A DNA stretch of 64,000 bases from positions 1-64,000 of the forward strand of contig NZ_LMSS01000002.1 in NCBI RefSeq assembly GCF_001429605.1. The letters are read 5' to 3'. Under the pieces are notes generated by a model. It ran no database searches and was not told the DNA's origin. It saw nothing but the letters and a program-made list of their open reading frames with translations. The position numbers were made by a program, and so were the translations under genes. Position 1 is the stretch's first letter, and the number at the start of each line of letters is the position of its first letter. This DNA is from Phycicoccus sp. Soil802. GTDB taxonomy: Bacteria; Actinomycetota; Actinomycetes; Actinomycetales; Dermatophilaceae. Below are positions 34,522 through 41,208 of this stretch, in pieces.

Positions 34522-35784
34522 GTGGGCACCGAGGTCGACCGGCGGGTGGCGGCCCTGTGGCGGGTGGAGTCGCCACGGGTGACCGCCCGCCTGGCCCGCC
34601 TCGTCGGCGACCTCGACACCGCCGAGGAGCTCGCCCAGGACGCCTTCGTGGCCGCCCTCGAACGGTGGCGCCGCGACGGCATACCGGACAACCCGGCGGC
34701 ATGGCTCACGAAGACCGCACGCGACCTCGCCGTCGATCGGCTCCGCCGGCGCGACACCGGGCGGGCGAAGTACCAGGTGGTGGCGGCGAGCACGCCCCTG
34801 ACGGTGGAGCACGACCTCGACGAGGTGGTCGACGGCGCCCTCGCGGACGACCTGCTCGGGCTGGTCTTCATGTCGTGCCACCCGATCCTGTCGGCCGACG
34901 CGCGCTCGGCCCTGACCCTCAAGCTGGTCTGCGGGCTGCGCACCGAGGACCTCGCCCGCGCGTTCCTCGCCCCCGAGGCGACCATCGCCCAGCGGATCGT
35001 GCGGGCCAAGCGGACTCTGGCCGCGGCCAACGTCCGGTTCGAGCTGCCGGGCCCGAAGGAGCGGCCGGCCCGGCTCGACGCCGTGCGCGAGGTCATCTAC
35101 CTCGTCTTCAACGAGGGGCACACGGCCACGACCGGCGACAACTGGATCACTCCCGAGCTGTGCGCGGAGGCCCTGCGCCTGGGGCGGATGCTGGCCACCC
35201 TCACCCCGGGTGACACCGAGACCCTCGGCCTGCTGGCGCTGATGGAGATCCAGGCCTCCCGGCTCCCGGCCCGCCTCGCCGCGGACGGGTCCCCCGTGCT
35301 GCTGATGGACCAGGACCGCAGCCGGTGGGACCAGCTGCTGGTGCGCAGCGGGCTGACCCATGTCGAGCAGGTCGACGCCCTCGGCGGAACGGTGGGCCCC
35401 TACGCGCTCCAGGCTGCGATCGCAGCGTGCCACGCGCGGGCCCGCGTCGCCGAGGACACCGACTGGGAGCGCATCACCGCCCTCTACGACGGGTTGGCCC
35501 AGATCAGCCCCTCACCGGTCGTCGAGCTCAACCGGGGCGTGGCGACCGCCCAGGCCTTCGGGCCGGAGGCCGGGCTGGAGATCGTGCGGCCGCTGCTCGA
35601 GCGGGCCGACCTCCGCGGCTACCACCTCCTGCCGGCAGTCGTCGGAGACCTCTTGTGCCGCAATGGATCCCACGAGGAAGCCCGGGAGCACTTCCTGAGG
35701 TCCGCTGCCCTGACGAAGAACACCCGCGAGCGCGCCACGATGCAGGACCGCGCGGCGCAGTGCGCGTCGGGCCACGGAGCCTGA
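34522..35784 (+). CDS. ECF42-type sigma factor with C-terminal extension
   Basis: A 420-residue sigma factor. Regions 2 and 4 occupy about 5-175 (LARLVGDLDTAEELAQDAFVAAL; LVCGLRTEDLARAFLAPEATIAQRIVRAKRTL). The 240-residue C-terminal part is the SnoaL-free, TPR-like extension found in ECF42 proteins, with INLVFNEGH-like YLVFNEGHTA and LNRGVATAQAFGPEAGL. ECF42 factors have no anti-sigma partner; the extension is thought to control activity. It starts 25 bp after the DGPF gene. Confidence 0.9.
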   Translation: MGTEVDRRVAALWRVESPRVTARLARLVGDLDTAEELAQDAFVAALERWRRDGIPDNPAAWLTKTARDLAVDRLRRRDTGRAKYQVVAASTPLTVEHDLDEVVDGALADDLLGLVFMSCHPILSADARSALTLKLVCGLRTEDLARAFLAPEATIAQRIVRAKRTLAAANVRFELPGPKERPARLDAVREVIYLVFNEGHTATTGDNWITPELCAEALRLGRMLATLTPGDTETLGLLALMEIQASRLPARLAADGSPVLLMDQDRSRWDQLLVRSGLTHVEQVDALGGTVGPYALQAAIAACHARARVAEDTDWERITALYDGLAQISPSPVVELNRGVATAQAFGPEAGLEIVRPLLERADLRGYHLLPAVVGDLLCRNGSHEEAREHFLRSAALTKNTRERATMQDRAAQCASGHGA

Positions 35785-35832
35785 GACGGCGGGCGACCAG
35801 GACCGGGTGGTGGGTGGAGACCGCCCGCCGTC
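35785..35832. terminator. hairpin between convergent sigma and HxlR genes
   Basis: GACGGCGGGC (35785-35794) pairs exactly with GCCCGCCGTC (35823-35832). It starts right after the sigma-factor stop and lies between two convergent genes. There is no T-run, as is common for terminators in high-GC actinobacteria. Confidence 0.6.
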
Positions 35833-35872
35833 CACGTGGAGGACGCCGCCGGCGTCGGTTGGTGACGCGCGG

Positions 35873-36277
35873 TCAGGCGACCTGGTGGGCGCAGGCACGG
35901 TCCGGGTCCGCCCCCGGAGCCCCGGACCGCTCCAGGTGCGCGGTGCCCCAGAGCCGGACACCCTCGACCAGCGGGAGCGCGGTCTCGCCGTAGGGGGTGA
36001 GCCGGTAGACGACCGGCGCAGGCACCGGGCCGGTCTCGACCCGTTCCACGAGCCCGTCGGCCTGGAGCTCGCGCAGCTGCTCGGCCAGCACCTTGGCCGA
36101 GATCGGCGCGGCGCGGAGGCGCAGCCCGGCGAAGTGGGTCTCGTCGTGCGCGAGCCAGTAGAGCAGGGTCAGCTTCCACTTCCCACCGACCGCGGCGAAG
36201 GCCGCAGCCATCGGGCAGCCCGGCAACGGGTTGGGGCGCGCCGCCGAGCGGTTACCTGAAGGTGCCCTCTTGTCCAT
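35873..36277 (-). CDS. HxlR-family winged-helix regulator
   Basis: A 134-residue HxlR protein: the DNA-binding core includes GGKWKLTLLYWLAHDETHFAGL, ISAKVLAEQLREL and the wing VVYRLTPYGE. A Cys in GCPMAAAFAAVGG near the N-terminus is in the position used by thiol-sensing family members. ATG 36277 is preceded by GGAGGA. Only 27 bp separate it from the divergent DUF1579-like gene, which is the obvious target. Confidence 0.88.
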   Translation of the reverse strand: MDKRAPSGNRSAARPNPLPGCPMAAAFAAVGGKWKLTLLYWLAHDETHFAGLRLRAAPISAKVLAEQLRELQADGLVERVETGPVPAPVVYRLTPYGETALPLVEGVRLWGTAHLERSGAPGADPDRACAHQVA

Positions 36278-36304
36278 CCACCTGCTCCTCCGGATAGTCA
36301 CGGC

Positions 36305-36805
36305 ATGACCACTCACTCGACCACGTCATCGCCTGGCGGGCAAGGCGACTTCGACTGGGAGCTGGGCAGCTGGCACACCAGCGTCACGGTGCTGGCCGAC
36401 CCGCTGTCGGACAGCGAGGAACGGTGGCTGGAGTTCGAGGGGACCAGCATCGTCCGACCGCTCCTGGAGGGTCGCGCCAACGTCGTCGAGCTCCGGGTGT
36501 CCGGTCCGGACGGCCAGATCGACGGCCTCAACCTGAGGCTCTACGAACCGGAGCACCAGCGCTGGAGCGCGACCTTCGCCAGCCTGCGCGACGGGATGCT
36601 GACTCCCTCGGTGTTCGGCCGGTTCCGGGACGGCGTCGGCGAGTTCCACGGCGAGGACCAGCTGGCCGGACGTCCGATCCGGGTCCGGTTCGTGATCGAG
36701 CGGGACGGGGACGACCGGGCGAGGTTCACCCAGGCCTTCTCGGACGACGACGGGGCGACCTGGGAGACCAACTGGGTCGCCACCGACACCCGCGCCGGCT
36801 CCTGA
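36305..36805 (+). CDS. DUF1579-like small beta-barrel protein
   Basis: A 166-residue soluble protein opening with the family pattern FDWELGSWHTSVTVL and continuing as alternating strands (EERWLEFEGTSIVRPLLEG, LRLYEPEHQRWSATFA). This resembles the DUF1579/lipocalin-like group, of unknown function. It is divergent from the HxlR gene and probably regulated by it. Confidence 0.7.
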   Translation: MTTHSTTSSPGGQGDFDWELGSWHTSVTVLADPLSDSEERWLEFEGTSIVRPLLEGRANVVELRVSGPDGQIDGLNLRLYEPEHQRWSATFASLRDGMLTPSVFGRFRDGVGEFHGEDQLAGRPIRVRFVIERDGDDRARFTQAFSDDDGATWETNWVATDTRAGS

Positions 36806-36812
36806 TCCGCGC

Positions 36813-37250
36813 TCAGCCCTTCTGCAGCTCCTCGGCGAGCATCACGATGATGCCGCTGGGCCCGCGGACGTAGGTGAGGCGGTAGATGTCCTCGTACGTC
36901 CCGACCCCCCGCAGCGGGTAACACCCGTGCCGGGCCGCGACCTCCAGCGCCTCGTCGAGGTCGTCGACCGAGAAGGCCACCCGGTGCATGCCGATCTCGT
37001 TGGGCAGGGTGGGCTCGGTCTCGATCGCGTCGGGGTGGAGGTACTCGAACAGCTCGAGCCGGCCGGTGCCGTCCGGCGTCTGGAGCATGGCGATCTTGGC
37101 GTGGTTGCCGTCGAGGCCCACCGCCGTGTCGGTCCACTCGCCGCTGACCGTGTCGCGGCCCAGGACGGTCAGGCCGAGGTCGGTGAAGAAGGCGATGGTC
37201 GCCTCGAGGTCGCGGACGGCGATGGCAACGTTCTCGAGCTTGATGGGCAT
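36813..37250 (-). CDS. VOC/glyoxalase-superfamily protein
   Basis: A 145-residue protein with two VOC beta-alpha-beta modules: KLENVAIAVRDLEATIAFF at the start and GMHRVAFSVDDLDEALE in the middle. Metal ligands are probably His at the start of the second module and the Glu in RLELFEYL. It resembles methylmalonyl-CoA epimerase-like and lactoylglutathione lyase-like proteins; the substrate is open. ATG 37250 is favoured over GTG 37259 because a TANNNT box (TAGCGT) lies 7 nt upstream of it, as expected for a leaderless transcript. Confidence 0.83.
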   Translation of the reverse strand: MPIKLENVAIAVRDLEATIAFFTDLGLTVLGRDTVSGEWTDTAVGLDGNHAKIAMLQTPDGTGRLELFEYLHPDAIETEPTLPNEIGMHRVAFSVDDLDEALEVAARHGCYPLRGVGTYEDIYRLTYVRGPSGIIVMLAEELQKG

Positions 37251-37299
37251 GCGAAGCACGCTATCGACTCGTCGCCGCCGTGTGGTGGTTCCCGAGCGG

Positions 37300-38511
37300 T
37301 CAGCCCTGGGTGCGCAGGTAGCGGCCGAAGTGGGGGACGGTGAACGCGATCCGACCGCGCTCGCCCGAGTAGATGAGCCCCTTCTTCAGGAGCGCATCCC
37401 TTGCGGGAGAGAGGGATTGGGGCTTGCGGTCGAGCACCGTGGCGACGGCCGACGTCGGCACCGACTCGGTCTCGTCGACCCCCTCGCCGCTCTCGGCGAG
37501 GCTCTGCGCCGCATCGGCCATCGCCCGCAGGTACTCGCGTTCGGCCGGCGTCGCCCGCTCGAACCGTGAGCCGAAGAACCCCACGGCCAGCTCCGCCTCC
37601 GCCTCGGGTGCGGCGACCGCGATGTCCTCGGCGGTGATCGGCGACCGGGGCGCGACGTCCCACGCGACCTTGCCGTAGGCCTGCACGAAGTAGGGGTAGC
37701 CGGCGGTCGCGGCATACATCGCATCCAACGCCTCCGGCGTGAACCCGGCGTCCTCGTCACCGGCCGGCGCCACGAGCGCGAGGTCGGCCGCGGCGCGGTC
37801 GAGCCGGTCGATCCGTTGGTAGCGGAACAGCCTCTCGGAGTAGGACTTCGAGGCGGACAGGACGGCTGGCAGGTGGGGCAGGCCGGCCCCGACGACGATG
37901 ACGGGCAGCCCCGACTGCGAGATCTCGTGGCACGCGGCGCAGACGGCCGAGACGTCGTCGGCCGACAGGTCCTGCATCTCGTCGACGAAGACCGCGACCC
38001 CGCGGCCGACGTCCGCGGCGAGACCGCCCACGTCGGTGAGCAGCTCGACCAGGTCGATCTCGATGTCGCCGGAGTCCGCGCGCCCGGTGGCGGCCGGTGC
38101 GTCGATGCCCGGGTTCCACTTCTCCCGCAGCTTCGCGCCGGGGGCCGCGTTACGCTGGGCGAAGGCCTTGATCACACCGAGGACGTGGTCGACCTGGTCG
38201 CCGGCCGGGTGGCCGAGCTCGCGGACGGCGACGTGGAGGGCCGCGGACAGCGGGCGGCGCAGGCCCTGGTCGGGCCGCGCCTCCAGCTTGCCGGTGCCCC
38301 AGTGGGCGCGGACCGCCGCCGAGCGCAGCGCGTTGAGCAGGACGGTCTTGCCGACACCCCGGAGCCCGGTGAGCACGATCGAGCGCTCCGGGCGGCCTCG
38401 GGCGATCCGTTCGAGCACGACGTCGAAGGCGTGCAGCTGCTCGTCCCGTCCGGCCAGCTCGGGCGGGCGCTGGCCGGCTCCGGGGGCGTACGGGTTGCGT
38501 ATCGGGTCCAC
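37300..38511 (-). CDS. AAA/STAND-like ATPase with C-terminal winged helix
   Basis: A 403-residue ATPase with Walker A GLRGVGKT (49-56) and Walker B VAVFVDEMQDL, in the Orc1/Cdc6-like AAA_16 style, followed by a helical lid and a C-terminal winged-helix segment ending VPHFGRYLRTQG. Such proteins are scattered in actinobacteria as stand-alone genes of unknown role. No partner is visible beside it. The GTG start at 38511 is the first codon of the conserved N-terminus. Confidence 0.8.
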   Translation of the reverse strand: MDPIRNPYAPGAGQRPPELAGRDEQLHAFDVVLERIARGRPERSIVLTGLRGVGKTVLLNALRSAAVRAHWGTGKLEARPDQGLRRPLSAALHVAVRELGHPAGDQVDHVLGVIKAFAQRNAAPGAKLREKWNPGIDAPAATGRADSGDIEIDLVELLTDVGGLAADVGRGVAVFVDEMQDLSADDVSAVCAACHEISQSGLPVIVVGAGLPHLPAVLSASKSYSERLFRYQRIDRLDRAAADLALVAPAGDEDAGFTPEALDAMYAATAGYPYFVQAYGKVAWDVAPRSPITAEDIAVAAPEAEAELAVGFFGSRFERATPAEREYLRAMADAAQSLAESGEGVDETESVPTSAVATVLDRKPQSLSPARDALLKKGLIYSGERGRIAFTVPHFGRYLRTQG

Positions 38512-38530
38512 GATCGCAGCGTATGGGTCT

Positions 38531-38622
38531 CTCTAGTGTTTCCCTGAGATTTGGCGATACGCCGTGATCGTGTCGGCCGTGGACGATCTGGGCGTCTGGG
38601 GCTGTCTAGCGAATGCCTGAGA
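38531..38622. repeat. pair of 19-bp imperfect direct repeats upstream of AAA ATPase gene
   Basis: The segments at 38531-38549 and 38604-38622 match at 14 of 19 positions and share CTAG and CCTGAGA blocks. They lie in the 138-bp gap between the ATPase start and the DUF3806 stop, where a promoter for the ATPase gene is expected. They could be operator half-sites. Nothing else was recognised in the gap. Confidence 0.35.
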
Positions 38623-38649
38623 AAGCCCGAGACGGAGCGAGCGGCAGGC

Positions 38650-39168
38650 TCAGCGGCGGCTGCGGCGCTTGACGATGTGGCCGACGACCGCGGGGACCCA
38701 GCCGGTCTCGCCACGCATCCAGCGACCGGCCACGAGGTTGTGCGGCACCACGACGAACGACCCCTTGTAGCCCTCGGTCAGCGACAGGTCAGTCCCGAAG
38801 ACGTCGGTCACCACCTGCCAGTCGAGGTCGGTGTTGCGGTCGAGGTACTCGCCGATCCCGATGGCGTAACGCTCGACGATGGCGGCGTGGTCGGGGCGGT
38901 CGTCCTCGGGGGAGGCCGACCACGCGGCATACGCCCGGTCGAGGCCGGCACCGAGGGAGGCGAGGTCGTCGACGTCGACGCCGTCCTCCGTGAGGGACTC
39001 GAGGGCGGCACGGATCCGCGCCCGCTCCTCGTCACCGAGCGGGTCGACGAGCGGGCGCAGCGAGGCGTTGGGGTCGAGCGTGTCGCCAGCGCTGGGGAGA
39101 GTGCGCTCCTCGACCTGCGGCTCCGGGACCGCGTCGTCGTCGTCACGGCGCCGTCCGAACCACGCCAT
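38650..39168 (-). CDS. DUF3806-domain protein
   Basis: A 172-residue soluble protein: an acidic disordered N-terminus (about 1-35) followed by a DUF3806 domain with YAIGIGEYLDRNTDLDWQVV and a short C-terminal basic tail (VKRRSRR). Function unknown. It lies 10 bp after the rhodanese stop-proximal region on the same strand, and the two may be co-transcribed. Confidence 0.75.
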   Translation of the reverse strand: MAWFGRRRDDDDAVPEPQVEERTLPSAGDTLDPNASLRPLVDPLGDEERARIRAALESLTEDGVDVDDLASLGAGLDRAYAAWSASPEDDRPDHAAIVERYAIGIGEYLDRNTDLDWQVVTDVFGTDLSLTEGYKGSFVVVPHNLVAGRWMRGETGWVPAVVGHIVKRRSRR

Positions 39169-39178
39169 GTCGGCAGCC

Positions 39179-39505
39179 CTACTTGACCGTGGCCGAGCCG
39201 GAGTCGGCGACGAGCGGCTTGCCCGCGCCCTCCCAGGCCTTCATGCCGCCGTGCAGGTTGGCCACGTCGAAGCCCTGCTGCGAGAGCCACGCGACGGCTC
39301 GCGACGAGCGGCCACCACCGCGGCAGGCCACCGCGAGGACGCCGTCGTCGGTGTCGGGCAGCTCGTCGAGTCGCGACGGGAGCTCACCCAGCGGGATGTG
39401 CACGGCGCCCGGCGCGTGCCCGGCGTCCCACTCGTCCTGCTCGCGGACGTCGAGCACGAGGGCGTGGTCGTGGACGTCGGTGACGGGCACCTGGGGAATG
39501 CTCAT
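39179..39505 (-). CDS. Single-domain rhodanese-like protein
   Basis: A 108-residue rhodanese domain. The active-site loop is CRGGGRS with Cys61, and the conserved DVREQDEWDAGH and HIPLGELPSRL blocks are present. Such single domains shuttle sulfane sulfur. ATG 39505 was chosen because it gives exactly one domain; the frame continues upstream without sense. Next gene downstream is DUF3806. Confidence 0.88.
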   Translation of the reverse strand: MSIPQVPVTDVHDHALVLDVREQDEWDAGHAPGAVHIPLGELPSRLDELPDTDDGVLAVACRGGGRSSRAVAWLSQQGFDVANLHGGMKAWEGAGKPLVADSGSATVK

Positions 39506-39587
39506 GTGCCCATGTAACCACCCAGCCGCCGCTACCCCTAAACCAAAACGAGTGGGCAGGAGTCCCGCCAGGCGGCACAGTGTCGGC

Positions 39588-40529
39588 ATGACGGGTCCGG
39601 ACGAGCAGATCGCGCGGGTGGTGGCCACTGCCCGCGCCCAGGTGGGTGACCATCCTGTGCTCACGCCCGTCCTCGACGGCCTGGGCGAGCTGCTCGCCGA
39701 CCTCGTGCAGCGGTGGTCGCTCACCCTCGGCGAGGTCTACGGCGAGGGTCTCGGGGTGCCGGTGGTGGCCGTCGACGCCGACGGCCGCCCGGCCGTCCTC
39801 AAGATCGACCGGGCCGGCCCCGCCTTCTCGGCGCAGGTCGCCACCCTCGAGGCGGCCCGGGGCCGGGGGTATGCCGCGGTGCTGGCTTCCGACGTCCCAC
39901 GCGGCGCGGTCCTGATGGAGCGGCTCGGCGCCAGCCTCGCGTCGTCGCGGCTCGCGCCGTCGGCGCAGGTCGACCACCTGACGGCGGCGCTGCGCCTCGC
40001 GTGGGAGCTGCCGGTCGACCTGGCCCCGGTCATCGCACCCGGTGACGACAAGGCGGCGCAGCTCGCGGGGATCGTCCGGCGCTTCAGGCGGGGCGACGAC
40101 GACCGCTGGGGGCCGGCGCTCGACCGGGCCCACGAGCTGGCCCGCCACCTGTCCGCCACCCGCGACCCACGCCGCGACGTGCTCTGCCACGGCGACCCGC
40201 ATCCGGGCAACGCGTTGCAGGCCAACGGGATCCCGCGCTACAAGCTCGTCGACCCCGACGGCTTCCGGTGCGAGCCCGAGTACGACGTCGGGGTGACCGT
40301 GCGTGACTTCAGCCGCGAGGTGCTGGCCAGCCGCGACCACCGGACCGCCCGGGCGAGGCACGACGCGCTCTGCGACCTGGCCGCCGACCTCACCGACACC
40401 GATGCCGAGCGGGTGCGGCAGTGGGCATTCGTGGAGCGCGTCACGACTGGGCTCTACCTGCGGTGGTTCCACGACGAGGAGACCGCCGAGTCCTTCCTCG
40501 ACGCAGCGACCGTGCTGCTCCCCGACTGA
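39588..40529 (+). CDS. APH(6)/hydroxyurea-type aminoglycoside kinase family protein
   Basis: A 313-residue small-molecule kinase of the APH(6)/hydroxyurea-resistance group. Visible are an N-lobe with AVLKIDR (phosphate-binding Lys), the catalytic loop CHGDPHPGN (His201, Asp203) and the metal-binding LVDPDG. Family members phosphorylate streptomycin or hydroxyurea; whether this chromosomal copy gives resistance is not known. ATG 39588 is the first start after the divergent rhodanese gene. Confidence 0.85.
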   Translation: MTGPDEQIARVVATARAQVGDHPVLTPVLDGLGELLADLVQRWSLTLGEVYGEGLGVPVVAVDADGRPAVLKIDRAGPAFSAQVATLEAARGRGYAAVLASDVPRGAVLMERLGASLASSRLAPSAQVDHLTAALRLAWELPVDLAPVIAPGDDKAAQLAGIVRRFRRGDDDRWGPALDRAHELARHLSATRDPRRDVLCHGDPHPGNALQANGIPRYKLVDPDGFRCEPEYDVGVTVRDFSREVLASRDHRTARARHDALCDLAADLTDTDAERVRQWAFVERVTTGLYLRWFHDEETAESFLDAATVLLPD

Positions 40530-40545
40530 ACGAGAGATCGCCGCA

Positions 40546-40578
40546 TGCATCCCATTCCGGGATGCACTGCGGTAGACT
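40546..40578 (+). promoter_or_regulatory. mazEF operator palindrome and -10 box
   Basis: TGCATCCC (40546-40553) and GGGATGCA (40559-40566) form a perfect 8-bp inverted repeat with a 5-bp spacer. A TANNNT box (TAGACT, 40573-40578) follows, and the antitoxin GTG is only 7 nt further on. The dyad covers the -35 region, fitting autorepression by the antitoxin, and the spacing implies a leaderless mRNA. Confidence 0.65.
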
Positions 40579-40585
40579 GGGTCGG

Positions 40586-40819
40586 GTGAGCATCCAGATC
40601 GCCGTGCGCCTCCCCGACCAGATGGTCGCCTTCCTCGACAGCAGCGTCGCTTCGGGCAAGGCACCGAGCAGGGCCGCCCTCGTGGCGTCGGCCTTGGAGC
40701 GGGAGATGCGCCGACTGGCCGCCGAGCAGGACGCACAGATCCTTCGGACGCACGGCCCGGCAGATGAGCTCGACGTCCTCGTCGAGTGGACCGGCACGCA
40801 CGCCGTGGTCCAGGACTGA
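40586..40819 (+). CDS. Ribbon-helix-helix antitoxin (MazE-like)
   Basis: A 77-residue protein beginning with a ribbon-helix-helix DNA-binding fold (IQIAVRLPDQMVAFLDSSVASG, then SRAALVASALERE) and ending in an acidic toxin-binding tail. It is followed after 4 bp by a MazF-like gene, the standard toxin-antitoxin order. GTG 40586 is supported by the -10 box 7 nt upstream. Confidence 0.85.
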   Translation: MSIQIAVRLPDQMVAFLDSSVASGKAPSRAALVASALEREMRRLAAEQDAQILRTHGPADELDVLVEWTGTHAVVQD

Positions 40820-40823
40820 TCGG

Positions 40824-41138
40824 GTGCGGGAAATCTGCCTGGCCCGCCTCGACAAGACCCGACCGGTGCTGGTCCTCACGCGAGAAGCTGCCCGGAGTGC
40901 GATGACGAAGGTGACGGTGGCCCCGATCACCACGACGATCAAGGGCCTGTCCAGCGAGGTCGCCGTCGGACCGGACAACGGACTCGAGGCCGACAGCGTG
41001 ATCTCACTGGACAACGTCCTGACGGTCCCGGTCGCCGTCCTCGGACGAACCGTCGGCTACCTCACCGTCGACCAAGAACGCCGACTGGCACGAGCCGTGG
41101 TCCTGGCCTACGACCTGGAGCTCCCCCTGCTCGACTGA
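40824..41138 (+). CDS. MazF/PemK-family endoribonuclease toxin
   Basis: A 104-residue protein of the PemK/MazF fold. It shows the usual features: an N-terminal Arg-rich strand (ICLARLDKTRPVLVLTRE), the loop VTVAPITTTIKGLSSEV with the catalytic Thr/Arg region, and the late block ADSVISLDNVLTVP. These toxins cleave mRNA at short motifs when the antitoxin is degraded. GTG 40824 gives the family's normal length and spacing from the antitoxin. Confidence 0.87.
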   Translation: MREICLARLDKTRPVLVLTREAARSAMTKVTVAPITTTIKGLSSEVAVGPDNGLEADSVISLDNVLTVPVAVLGRTVGYLTVDQERRLARAVVLAYDLELPLLD

Positions 41139-41208
41139 CCAGGGATCGGCCTCGTGCCGCACCGATCTGCCGACGACGACGGACCAGTCACGGGAGGATG
41201 ATCGGTGC

